The notes: generated by a model from the letters alone, not told the origin. A DNA stretch of 64,000 nucleotides from Bradyrhizobium sp. LTSP849 (GCF_000938255.1 NZ_JYMR01000023.1:310001-374000), one strand, 5' to 3'; shown: positions 44,735-53,418, counted from the stretch's first letter. Numbers and translations: made by a program.

Positions 44735-46300
44735 TCATGCAAAAGTCTTGATGGTCTGGATCACGCCGTCGAGGTCCTTGCCGGCGCTGTCTTTCAGTGC
44801 TGCCTCGCGCAGGCGGCGCGCCCAATCCGCGGCATCATCGCGCCGCTCGACCAGCTTGATCGCCGCCAGCGTCTTGTCGAATTTCGACAGCCCCCGGGCG
44901 TGGGTATCGGAATAGCCCTTCACCAGGCGGCGGCATTGCAGGATTTCGACACCGAGCTGGTAGTTGGTGCCGACCGCGTCGGTCGCGGCCTTGAGCCATT
45001 CGTCCCGGTGAGCGGTCTCGACGGCGTGACGCAGCGAGCGGCGGCGCAGGCCGCGCAGCCCGCCCACGACATAAAGCGCGAGGAACCAGGGCAGCGAATA
45101 GGTCCGTACCCGCCGTCCCTTGTTGACGCGACGATCGAGCCAACCGAGCAGGCGCGGTCTCGCGCCCAGCCAGCGACCGAAGCCCGCCGGCAGCATGCCC
45201 ATGACCTCCTCCATGCGGGGATGCATGAATTCCGTGGTCTGGAGCACCTGTCCCTCCGACAATTCCAGCTCGTCCTCGATGCGCGCGCGGCGACCGGCGC
45301 GCGTCTTGAGGTCGGCGACGCGGATGACGTCATCATAGGTCATCGCGTTGGCGACGTATTTCGCGGCGGCTTCCGTGAAGGCATAGCCCCGGGCAGCACC
45401 GCCGGCGTTTCGGTCGGCCGCATGCAGCGTTTTGAGGATGTCGAGATATTCGGCGCCATAGGCGACGTCCTGGAAGTCGACCACTTTCGTCAGGCCGGCG
45501 CGGGCCATGGCCAGGGCGGGCTCCGGCAGCTCCTGCTTCAACCTTGTGACAAGCGTTGCGAGATCCGGATCGGGCGCCACGGGAGAGGGGATATTGTCGG
45601 CCTGCTTCGCTGGCGCTGGCGCGACAACCTCGGGAGCCCCTGTCTTGACCCGGTCAAAGGCCGCTTCGAAGGTTCGAATGCTGGCCTTGGCCCCTTTCTC
45701 GCCGGCGCGGATGACGTTGAGATAGCTGTCGCGGTCGAAGGGCAGCACGCTGGCCGCAGCGAGCGCGCCGAACATCGCGGACGAGATGACGCTGCCGTTC
45801 GCGATGGCGAGCGCGTTGAGGTCGAAGATGATCTCGGTCTTCGCGGCAATTCCGATGGCGCCGGTGACGGCGCCGTCATCGGCAATGCCATTGCCCGGCG
45901 CGATCTTCTCGCCGATCGCAAGCGACCGGTGGTTGGATGCGATCAGCGTGGTGCGGTCCGGCGTCACGAGGCCGCGCAGGATCGACCGGCCGGCCTCCAT
46001 GAATTCAGCGGCCATCACCACATCGACGTCGCCGGGCGTCGGCATCAGCGACAGGATCGGCTTGCGGCCGTCGAGCGGCGGCATCGCCTCGATGTAATAG
46101 ATCGTGGCGCCGGTGCGCTGGGCGACGCCGGGCACCGAGGTCGATTGCGCGACCCAGCCATGGTTCTCGGCGAGCTGCACGATCCAGTCGGTCAGGACGC
46201 CGCCGCCCTGGCCGCCCATCGCGACGATCGCGAGCGAGATCGGCCGCTCGGTTGCTTCACCGGCGGCAGGCAGCGTCAGTCGGATCGTCTCGTCTCTCAT
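44735..46300 (-). CDS. iorB: Indolepyruvate oxidoreductase beta subunit, long form
   Basis: A 521-residue IorB-type protein. The first 200 or so residues are the 2-oxoacid oxidoreductase gamma domain (AIVAMGGQGGGVLTDWIVQL, STSVPGVAQRTGATIYY). Short IorB proteins end there; this one has some 300 further helical residues, as in long IorB forms. It overlaps iorA by four bases. The complex oxidatively decarboxylates aryl-2-oxoacids to aryl-CoA with reduction of ferredoxin. Confidence 0.87.
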   Translation of the reverse strand: MRDETIRLTLPAAGEATERPISLAIVAMGGQGGGVLTDWIVQLAENHGWVAQSTSVPGVAQRTGATIYYIEAMPPLDGRKPILSLMPTPGDVDVVMAAEFMEAGRSILRGLVTPDRTTLIASNHRSLAIGEKIAPGNGIADDGAVTGAIGIAAKTEIIFDLNALAIANGSVISSAMFGALAAASVLPFDRDSYLNVIRAGEKGAKASIRTFEAAFDRVKTGAPEVVAPAPAKQADNIPSPVAPDPDLATLVTRLKQELPEPALAMARAGLTKVVDFQDVAYGAEYLDILKTLHAADRNAGGAARGYAFTEAAAKYVANAMTYDDVIRVADLKTRAGRRARIEDELELSEGQVLQTTEFMHPRMEEVMGMLPAGFGRWLGARPRLLGWLDRRVNKGRRVRTYSLPWFLALYVVGGLRGLRRRSLRHAVETAHRDEWLKAATDAVGTNYQLGVEILQCRRLVKGYSDTHARGLSKFDKTLAAIKLVERRDDAADWARRLREAALKDSAGKDLDGVIQTIKTFA

Positions 46301-48456
46301 GCCAGCGCCTCGAGCGCGGGGCGCCGGCGATCGCGCCGCCGCTGCAGCCAGCCGATCACGGCCATCGCAACCTTCGATTTGAAGGTGTCCCAGCGGGTCG
46401 GATTATGAATGACGTCGGCGCGGTAGAACGAGGGGCAGAGCACAGCGGCCTCGGCGACCTCGCCGCAATTGCCGCATCCAACGCAGGAATTGTCGATCGC
46501 CGCGACCGGATCGTCGCGCAAGGGATCGTCCAGCTGCTTCACCGACAGCGACGGGCAGCCCGAGAGCCGGATGCAGGCATGATCGCCCGTGCAGACGTCC
46601 TCGTCGACGCCAAAGCGCTCCTTGACGGTGCGGATGCCGTCCTTGATCGCCTTGTTCATCAGCGGCTTCACCCGGCGCTGCTTGTTCAGCATGCATTCGG
46701 AGGAGGCGACGATGACCTTGGGGCCTTCGTCCTTGGTCGTCAGCGCTTCCCTCAGCGTGTCCCGCATCTTGCCGACGTCATAGGTGCGGTCGATTTGGCG
46801 GACCCATTGCCCGCCGATGCCCTTCACGGCCTTGACGATCGAATTGTTGGTGTCGCGCCGCTTGTTGGTCGCGCGCGAGGACAGGATGTCCTGACCGCCG
46901 GTCGCCGAGGTGTAGTAATTGTCGACGATGAGAAAGACGCCGTCATGCTTGTTGAACACGGCATTGCCGATGCCGCTGGTCAATCCATTGTGCCAGAAGC
47001 CGCCGTCACCCATCACGGCGATCGAGCGTTTGTCGGCCTTGACGTTGAAGGCTGAGGTCGAGGCCGGACCGAGACCAAAGCCCATGGTGGTCGCGCCGAT
47101 GTTGAAGGGCGGCAGGATCGAGAACAGATGGCAGCCGATGTCGGCCGAGACGTGGTGCTGGCCGAGCTCTTCCTCGACCAGCTTCATCGCGGCGAAGATC
47201 GGGCGCTCCGGGCAGCCGGTGCAAAGCCCGGGCGGGCGCGCCGGCACGACCTGCTTGAGCTTCTCGACCGCGGGGTGATTGAGCACGGACGCAGCGCCCG
47301 GCGCCGGCGGCTGGTTGCCAAGCAGCCGCGGCTCGGTCTTCTCCAGGAATTCTCTGACACCACCGAGCAGGACCTGCGCGGTGTAGTCGCCGCCCATCGG
47401 CAGCACGTCCTTGCCGTGGATGCGCGCATTGATGTCCCTGCGGCGCAGCACCGTATTGATCGCCTGCTCCAGGTATTCCGGCTGGCCTTCCTCGACGATG
47501 AGAATGGCCTCCTTGTCGAGGCAGAACTCCGCGACCTCGGTGTCGATCACGGGGTAGGTGACGTTCATGACGTAGAGCGGGACTTGCGTATTGCCATAGG
47601 CATCCGAAAGCCCGAGATATTGCAGCGCGCGGATGACGTTGTTGTACATCCCACCCTGCATGATGATGCCGACCTTGCCCTGCTTCGGTCCCATCCATTC
47701 GTTCAGTTTGTTGTCGCGGATGAATCCAACAGCTGCCGGCATCCGCGTCTTGATCTTCTCCTGCTCGTGCTCATAGGCCGCAGGCGGCAGCACGATGCGG
47801 TTGACGTCGCGCTTGGGATTGTTGAGCGCGTCCTTGATGGTGTGGGCCGGCTTGACGTTGTCCTTGCAGGCAAAACTTCCGTGCATGTGACAGGCACGAA
47901 CACGTACCTCCAGCATCACGGGCGTGTTGGAGAACTCCGAGAGCTCAAAACCCTTCTCGATCAGATTGACGATGCATTCATGGTCGGGGCGTGGGTCGAG
48001 CAGCCAGATCTGCGATTTCATCGCAAACGCATGGGTGCGCTCCTGCATGATGGAGGAGCCTTCGCCATAGTCCTCGCCGACAATGATCATGGTGCCGCCG
48101 GTGACGCCGCCCGAGGCGAGATTGGCGAGTGCGTCCGAGGCGACGTTGGTGCCGACGGTCGATTTCCACGCGACCGCGCCGCGCAGGGGATACATCACCG
48201 AGGCCGACAGCATGGCCGCTGCCGCCGCTTCATTGGCGGAGCTCTGGAACACGACGCCGAGATCGTCGAGCACGTCCTTGGCGTCGGCGAGCACGTCCAT
48301 CAAATGCGAGATCGGCGAGCCCTGGTAGCCGCCGACATAGGCGACGCCCGATTGCAGCAGCGCCTTGGTGATGGCGAGGATGCCTTCGCCGCGAAAAATA
48401 TCGCCATCGCCGAGCCGGAGATCCTCGACCTCGCGAGCAAAGGAACGTTCAGCCAT
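46297..48456 (-). CDS. iorA: Indolepyruvate:ferredoxin oxidoreductase alpha subunit
   Basis: A 719-residue TPP enzyme. The pyrimidine-binding domain is N-terminal (GGYQGSPISHLMDVLADA), the TPP motif is GDGGFWHNGLTSGIGNAVFN, and the C-terminus carries two cysteine clusters for [4Fe-4S] (CTGDHACIRLSGCP and CVGCGNCGEVAEAAVLCP). GGAGGG precedes the ATG. Known substrates are indolepyruvate and other aryl pyruvates. In a ring-degradation island, an arylglyoxylate such as isatinate is an alternative. Confidence 0.9.
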   Translation of the reverse strand: MAERSFAREVEDLRLGDGDIFRGEGILAITKALLQSGVAYVGGYQGSPISHLMDVLADAKDVLDDLGVVFQSSANEAAAAAMLSASVMYPLRGAVAWKSTVGTNVASDALANLASGGVTGGTMIIVGEDYGEGSSIMQERTHAFAMKSQIWLLDPRPDHECIVNLIEKGFELSEFSNTPVMLEVRVRACHMHGSFACKDNVKPAHTIKDALNNPKRDVNRIVLPPAAYEHEQEKIKTRMPAAVGFIRDNKLNEWMGPKQGKVGIIMQGGMYNNVIRALQYLGLSDAYGNTQVPLYVMNVTYPVIDTEVAEFCLDKEAILIVEEGQPEYLEQAINTVLRRRDINARIHGKDVLPMGGDYTAQVLLGGVREFLEKTEPRLLGNQPPAPGAASVLNHPAVEKLKQVVPARPPGLCTGCPERPIFAAMKLVEEELGQHHVSADIGCHLFSILPPFNIGATTMGFGLGPASTSAFNVKADKRSIAVMGDGGFWHNGLTSGIGNAVFNKHDGVFLIVDNYYTSATGGQDILSSRATNKRRDTNNSIVKAVKGIGGQWVRQIDRTYDVGKMRDTLREALTTKDEGPKVIVASSECMLNKQRRVKPLMNKAIKDGIRTVKERFGVDEDVCTGDHACIRLSGCPSLSVKQLDDPLRDDPVAAIDNSCVGCGNCGEVAEAAVLCPSFYRADVIHNPTRWDTFKSKVAMAVIGWLQRRRDRRRPALEALA

Positions 48457-48470
48457 TGCACCCTCCAGAA

Positions 48471-48508
48471 ATATGCGATAGCATACGTTTACATGTGAAG
48501 TAAGTCAA
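48471..48508 (-). promoter_or_regulatory. iorA promoter with embedded palindromic operator
   Basis: On the minus strand, TTGACT (48508-48503), a 17-bp spacer and TATGCT (48485-48480) form a near-consensus sigma-70 promoter. The palindrome GTATGC-TATC-GCATAT (48486-48471) covers the -10 box. It matches the dioxygenase promoter palindrome at 12 of 16 positions. It also lies 96 bp before the divergent nitrilase gene. Confidence 0.65.
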
Positions 48509-48581
48509 CGCCGCGCCATGCTATCACGCTTGCGGATCTCTGCTCCGAAAGCGATCATGAGCCAGCGACAGGGTAGGGCCA

Positions 48582-49601
48582 ATGCTGAAGCTGCCTCGCT
48601 TTAGAGCCGCCGCCGTCCAGGCTTCACCTGTCTATCTCGACCCGAGCGCGACGGCCGACAAGGCGGCTTCACTGGTCCGTGAGGCCGCGGCCAACGGTGC
48701 GAAACTCGTCGCGTTTCCCGAGGTGTTCGTTCCCGGCTATCCCTATTGGAATTGGATCACCGATCCTATCACCGGGAGCGCGTGGTTCGAGAAGCTCGTC
48801 AAGGCGTCGGTGCTCGTGCCGGGTCTGGAGGTTGATGTCGTCCGGAAGGCCGCGCGCGATACGGGCTGCTATGTCGTGCTCGGCGTGAACGAGCGCAGCC
48901 CGGTTTCGCTGGGCGCGATCTACAACACGCTGGTTTTCATCGGGCCGGATGGCGCGCTGCTCGGCAAGCACCGCAAGCTGGTGCCGACCTGGGCAGAGAA
49001 GCTGACCTGGACCGGCGGTGACGGATCGAGCCTGCGCGTCTATGATACCGAGATCGGGCGCCTCGGAGGCCTGGCCTGCGGCGAGAACACCAACACGCTG
49101 GCGCGCTTTGCCCTGCTGGGGCAGGGCGAGCTCGTGCATGTCGCCAGCTACATCTCGCTTCCCGTCGCGCCCCCCGACTACGACATGGCGGAGGCAATCA
49201 AGTTGCGCGCAATTGCCCATTCCTTTGAAGGCAAGATTTTTACGATCGTCTCCTGTTCGACGGTGTCGGAGGAGATCATCACCGCGATGGAGACCATCGT
49301 TCCCGACGCACGCGCGCGCCTGCAACGGAAGTCGAGCGCATTCTCCGGCATCATCGGACCGGACGGTCGCGTGGTCGGAGCGCCGCTGATCGACGACGAA
49401 GGCATCGTCTATGCCGACATCGACCTCGAACGCTGCATCCAGCCGAAGCAGATGCATGACATCGTTGGGCACTACAACCGGTTCGACATTTTTGATCTGC
49501 GGGTCAACCGCCGTCCGCTGGCGCCGCTGGACCTCGCAGACAGTCAAGGCGAAGCTGCGGAGCAGGGCGGGTTCACGCCGATACCACTGAGATCGGATTA
49601 G
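48582..49601 (+). CDS. Nitrilase
   Basis: A 339-residue true nitrilase. The Glu-Lys-Cys triad is Glu47 (AFPEVFVPGYPYWNW), Lys132 (LGKHRKLVPTW) and Cys166 (GGLACGENTN). The CxEN-type loop and length of about 340 favour nitriles over amides. First gene of a rightward operon, divergent from iorA and sharing the palindrome region. Its product would be a carboxylic acid, possibly an aryl acetic acid. Confidence 0.9.
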   Translation: MLKLPRFRAAAVQASPVYLDPSATADKAASLVREAAANGAKLVAFPEVFVPGYPYWNWITDPITGSAWFEKLVKASVLVPGLEVDVVRKAARDTGCYVVLGVNERSPVSLGAIYNTLVFIGPDGALLGKHRKLVPTWAEKLTWTGGDGSSLRVYDTEIGRLGGLACGENTNTLARFALLGQGELVHVASYISLPVAPPDYDMAEAIKLRAIAHSFEGKIFTIVSCSTVSEEIITAMETIVPDARARLQRKSSAFSGIIGPDGRVVGAPLIDDEGIVYADIDLERCIQPKQMHDIVGHYNRFDIFDLRVNRRPLAPLDLADSQGEAAEQGGFTPIPLRSD

Positions 49602-49629
49602 GACTTGCAATAGGATTTTGGAGGACAGG

Positions 49630-50736
49630 ATGCGCGAAAACGTCGTCGGCCGGGCCAATGTCGAAGACACGCCCGAGCTCAAGGCCTATTACAAGGATCT
49701 CGAAAAATACGAGGCGGGCGCCTTGTGGACGGTCGCCAACAAGATCGAGCCGTGGGCGCCGCAATCGGCGTCCGTTCCCGTGCTCTGGCGCTACAACGAT
49801 CTGCGCGAGCACGTGTTGCGTTCGGTCGAGCTGGTCTCACCGGAGAAGGCGGGGCGGCGGGTGATCTACCTCAACAATCCCGGCCGCCGCGACGTCTCGG
49901 CCGCGGTCGGTTGGCTCTATTCGGGCTTGCAGGTGATGCACCCCGGCGAAGTCGCAACTGCACATGCGCACTCTGCTTCAGCCCTGCGCTTCATCATGGA
50001 AGGGTCGGGCGCCTACACCATCGTCGATGGTCACAAGATGACGCTGGGCGCGCGGGATTTCGTGCTCACGCCGAACGGCACCTGGCACGAGCACGGTGTC
50101 GAAGGCAACGGCTCGGTCTGCATCTGGCAGGACGGCCTCGACATCCCGCTGGTGAACGCATTGGAGGCGAACTTCTTCGCGGTCCATCCAAAGGTTCAGC
50201 AGGAGGAGTCGGGCTATCCCGTGGACGGCACGACCAAGACCTGGGGCAATCCCGGTCTTCGCCCGGCCGGCGCGACATGGTCGAAGGGCTATTCTCCCAT
50301 GTTCAAATATGAGTGGGAGCCCACCTACGATTCCTTGCGCAAATATGCCGCCGCGACCGACGGCTCGCCCTTCGACGGTATTCTCATGAACTACGTCAAT
50401 CCGATCACAGGCGGACACGTGATGCAGACGATCGGCGCCAGCATGCAATTGCTGCGGCCAGGCGAGAAGACGAAGTCGCATCGGCACACCGGCAGCTTCA
50501 TCTATCAGGTCGCCAAGGGCCGCGGTTATTCCGTGATCGGCGGCAAGCGTTTCGAATGGGAGGAGCGCGACATCTTCTGCGTGCCGTCCTGGGCCTGGCA
50601 CGAGCATGGCAATATCTCTGACAGCGAGGATGCCTGCCTGTTCTGCTTCAACGATTTGCCTGTCATCGAAGGCCTCGGCTTCTATCGGGAAGAGGCCTAT
50701 GGCGACAATGCCGGCCACCAGCCGGTTGCCGCCTGA
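49630..50736 (+). CDS. Gentisate 1,2-dioxygenase-like bicupin
   Basis: A 368-residue protein of two cupin domains. Both keep metal residues: His112, His114 and His153 in the first (TAHAHSASALRF, TWHEHG), and His284, His286 and His324 in the second (KSHRHTGSFIY, AWHEHGN). Relatives cleave gentisate or related hydroxybenzoates between C1 and C2. GGAGG precedes ATG 49630. It stands next to an FAH hydrolase, the usual partner after ring cleavage. Confidence 0.87.
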   Translation: MRENVVGRANVEDTPELKAYYKDLEKYEAGALWTVANKIEPWAPQSASVPVLWRYNDLREHVLRSVELVSPEKAGRRVIYLNNPGRRDVSAAVGWLYSGLQVMHPGEVATAHAHSASALRFIMEGSGAYTIVDGHKMTLGARDFVLTPNGTWHEHGVEGNGSVCIWQDGLDIPLVNALEANFFAVHPKVQQEESGYPVDGTTKTWGNPGLRPAGATWSKGYSPMFKYEWEPTYDSLRKYAAATDGSPFDGILMNYVNPITGGHVMQTIGASMQLLRPGEKTKSHRHTGSFIYQVAKGRGYSVIGGKRFEWEERDIFCVPSWAWHEHGNISDSEDACLFCFNDLPVIEGLGFYREEAYGDNAGHQPVAA

Positions 50737-50788
50737 CGTTCTATCGCCTGCTACCAGAATTCAACCGAAAGAGTCGGGTCAAATCTCC

Positions 50789-51697
50789 ATGCGCCTCGTC
50801 ACCTACACTTTGGGCTCCAGCGGTGCGCGCCTCGGCGCGCTCGTCAACGGATTGGTCGTCGATGTCGAACACCTCGGCGCGTCCAGCGGCGTGACATGGC
50901 CGAGCGACATGCTGTCGTTCATCGACAACAGCGTGACCCTGTTGCCGGCGCTCAAGGACGCACTGGAGGATGCAAATGGCCGCTTCCCAGCCGGCTCCGC
51001 CGTTCCGCTCGAGGACGTAAAGCTGCTGGCCCCGATCCCGCGCCCGCGGAAGAACATTTTTGGCATCGGGCTGAACTACCGCGCGCATGTCGCGGAGTCC
51101 GCCAAGAGCCTGGATACGGACAAGGATCTGCCGAAGCAGCCGGTCGTCTTCTCCAAGCCGCCGACATCGGTGGTCGGCCCCGGCGCGGCGATCCAGCACA
51201 ATGCGAAGATGACGCAGCAGCTCGACTGGGAGGTCGAGCTCGCCGTCATCATCGGCAAGACCGCAATGCGCATCGCGACCGACAAGGCGATGGACCACGT
51301 CTTCGGCTATTCCGTGATGATCGACATTTCCGCGCGCGACAATCGCCGCGCCGGCCAGTGGATCTTTTCCAAGGGCATGGACACCTATGCGCCGTTCGGC
51401 CCGTGCATCGTGACCGCGGATGAAATCCCCGACCCGCATGATCTCCGGCTCTGGCTGACCAAGAACGGGGTCATGAAGCAGGACTCCAACACCAAATACA
51501 TGATCTTCAACATCCCGGTGCTGATATCGGACATTTCATCGGGCATGACGCTGGAACCGGGCGACATCATTGCAACGGGAACGCCGGAGGGCGTCGGCGC
51601 CGGCAGGACTCCCCAGGAATGGCTATGGCCGGGTGACGTGGTCGAAGCCGGGGTCGACGGCGTCGGTGTCATCAGGCACCCTGTCGTTGCGATCTGA
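50789..51697 (+). CDS. Fumarylacetoacetate hydrolase-family protein
   Basis: A 302-residue FAH-domain hydrolase. Metal Glu residues lie in QLDWEVELAVIIGK, with Asp in ISARDNRRAGQW. IFGIGLNYRAHVAES and LEPGDIIATGTPEGVG are typical. Next to a gentisate-type dioxygenase it likely splits maleylpyruvate, fumarylpyruvate or an amino/hydroxy analogue. Confidence 0.88.
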   Translation: MRLVTYTLGSSGARLGALVNGLVVDVEHLGASSGVTWPSDMLSFIDNSVTLLPALKDALEDANGRFPAGSAVPLEDVKLLAPIPRPRKNIFGIGLNYRAHVAESAKSLDTDKDLPKQPVVFSKPPTSVVGPGAAIQHNAKMTQQLDWEVELAVIIGKTAMRIATDKAMDHVFGYSVMIDISARDNRRAGQWIFSKGMDTYAPFGPCIVTADEIPDPHDLRLWLTKNGVMKQDSNTKYMIFNIPVLISDISSGMTLEPGDIIATGTPEGVGAGRTPQEWLWPGDVVEAGVDGVGVIRHPVVAI

Positions 51698-52134
51698 TGA
51701 CCACGTTCTCGTTCGATCGCGAGCTGCGGTTCGGGGATTGCGATCCCTCAGGGATCGCGTACTTCCCGTCCTACCTGAACATCCTCAACGGCGTCGTCGA
51801 GGAGTTCTGGGCTGCGATCGGCTTTCCATGGCCGGGATTGATCACGATCCGGAAGATCGGGACGCCCACGGTGCATCTGACCTGCGACTTTTCCCGACCC
51901 TCGATGTTCGGCGATCTCCTGACGTTCAAATTGCGCATTGGCCGGGTCGGAGGATCGTCGCTCCATTTGCAGCATGTTATTTCGGGCGCGGACGGCATGC
52001 GCTGGCGAGCCCGCCAGATACTTGCTGCGACGTCGCTCGTCGATCACCACGCGATTCCATGGCCCGACGACGTTCGCACGGCCCTGGTGGCGCATCTGAG
52101 CGTCGATGAGGACATTGAGGCGGCGCCATCATGA
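51697..52134 (+). CDS. 4-Hydroxybenzoyl-CoA-type thioesterase
   Basis: A 145-residue hotdog-fold protein with the Pseudomonas-type active-site motif RFGDCDPSGIAYFPSYL, the second Asp being catalytic. It begins one base inside the FAH stop. A thioesterase beside a CoA ligase and an IorAB enzyme suggests that some steps run on aryl-CoA esters and that the acid is freed before ring cleavage. Confidence 0.85.
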   Translation: MTTFSFDRELRFGDCDPSGIAYFPSYLNILNGVVEEFWAAIGFPWPGLITIRKIGTPTVHLTCDFSRPSMFGDLLTFKLRIGRVGGSSLHLQHVISGADGMRWRARQILAATSLVDHHAIPWPDDVRTALVAHLSVDEDIEAAPS

Positions 52135-52838
52135 TCTCCCTGTTCATGACGTTCTCCGATCCGGCCGGCGAACGTCGGGTCAGATCCGACGATCTTGATG
52201 CCGCCGCAGCACTGGTCGGATCGACTCCGGACATGACCGAGGGCTTGCTGTTCACGCCGCTGGAGCAGTCGGTCGATCATCCCTACAAGGCCGATGGCTC
52301 CGGCCCTGTGTTTGCGCTTCAACTGCGGTTTCCGAACCTGTTCGCGTGCGAGGCGGCGATGGATCGCGGCAGTATCCTTGCCAAGCTTGCGACGGGAGCC
52401 GGCTTGTCAGGCCTCACCGGACTGGACGTCACGCATCAGGTGATGCTGACGCGCGCGTTCCCCGTCAATGTCGCCGAACATCCGGCAGGCACGACGACGC
52501 CGTGCAGTTACCTCGTGCACTATCCCGGCCCAGCCGAAGACATGAATGCCTGGAACCTGCATTATCTGGAGCACCATCCATCGATCATGCGAACGTTTCC
52601 GAACGTTCGCCAGATCGAGATCTACACGCGTATCGATTGGGTCGACCGCCTTCCGTCGCAGCGCGTCGAGCACATGCAGCGCAACAAGCTGGTGTTCGAC
52701 AGCCCGCAAGCCCTCGCGCATGCGCTCGGCTCCGACGTGATCAAGCGCATGCGCGCGGACTTCGTCCAGTTCCCGCCGTTCGCGGGTGGCAACAAGCATT
52801 TTCCGATGTTGACGAGGACGGTGCGGCCCAAGTCTTAG
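52131..52838 (+). CDS. EthD-like dimeric alpha/beta-barrel protein, function unknown
   Basis: A 235-residue protein with two ferredoxin-like halves. The second half holds an EthD-type stretch (YPGPAEDMNAWNLHYLEHH, then RTFPNVRQIEIYTRI). It overlaps the thioesterase by four bases, so it is part of the pathway. EthD-like proteins include decarboxylases, cyclases and isomerases; this one could be the ring-fission product isomerase that is otherwise missing. That is inference. Confidence 0.68.
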   Translation: MISLFMTFSDPAGERRVRSDDLDAAAALVGSTPDMTEGLLFTPLEQSVDHPYKADGSGPVFALQLRFPNLFACEAAMDRGSILAKLATGAGLSGLTGLDVTHQVMLTRAFPVNVAEHPAGTTTPCSYLVHYPGPAEDMNAWNLHYLEHHPSIMRTFPNVRQIEIYTRIDWVDRLPSQRVEHMQRNKLVFDSPQALAHALGSDVIKRMRADFVQFPPFAGGNKHFPMLTRTVRPKS

Positions 52839-52901
52839 AGAACCGAGAAAAAATTGGGGCACGAACCCACAATTCAAAATTGGTCGGCGGACGTCCTTCA
52901 G

Positions 52902-53372
52902 CTATTCGGCGGCGTTCGCCGTTTTCGTCACTCGCTTCATACGGATGGCATCGCGACGCAGAAGCTCGGCAAGACTATCTGCGATGTTCCGACGGCCGAG
53001 AGCATCTAACATCGCAATCTCAGCGTCGGTGGCGACCTCCGCAAAGAATTCGTTGATATTGGCGCTGATCCTGCATCGAGGCGCAACATCCTCCCGGCCG
53101 ACAAGGAGCCTCTTGTCCTCCATCACTGCAAGATAGAGATCCCGCAATGTGATCTGCTCGGCCGCCCGGCCGAGGTGAAGACCGCCGCCCTTGCCGATCG
53201 CTGCGACGAGCATGCCCTCACGAGTCAGCGGGATCAGCAACTTGCGAATGAAGCTCGCGTTTGTGCCGAGGCCCTCCGCCAAAGTTCGACTCGTGCACCG
53301 GAAGCCATCCTGATCCGCGAGCGCCACGCTCAGCACCATCTGCAATGCAGTCGAAAAGCGTAGATCTATCAT
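52902..53372 (-). CDS. Rrf2-family transcriptional regulator
   Basis: A 156-residue Rrf2 protein. The winged helix is TSRTLAEGLGTNASFIRKLL followed by the wing IGKGGGLHLGR. It has only two cysteines (FRCTSR and PRCRISA), not the three of Fe-S Rrf2 proteins, so redox switching by thiols or another signal is more likely. Start at 53372 with GAGGT upstream. It is divergent from an Old Yellow Enzyme gene. Confidence 0.85.
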   Translation of the reverse strand: MIDLRFSTALQMVLSVALADQDGFRCTSRTLAEGLGTNASFIRKLLIPLTREGMLVAAIGKGGGLHLGRAAEQITLRDLYLAVMEDKRLLVGREDVAPRCRISANINEFFAEVATDAEIAMLDALGRRNIADSLAELLRRDAIRMKRVTKTANAAE

Positions 53373-53418
53373 TGGCTTACCTCGCCATAGCCACGCACGC
53401 GGACACATTCCCGTGATA

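Noticed and set aside
44729..46408. 559-codon open frame on the plus strand opposite iorB
   Set aside because: It is antisense to a well-recognised gene, has no family motifs and is rich in Arg, Gly and Asp, as expected from the complement of GC-rich code.
47128..48498. 456-codon open frame opposite iorA
   Set aside because: The iorA motifs on the other strand are unambiguous, and this frame shows none.
38392..52838. Assigning the island as an iac-type auxin locus
   Set aside because: The iac pathway relies on a different set of enzymes, and I cannot recognise an IacA-type flavin monooxygenase here. Only the iad-like comparison is worth keeping.
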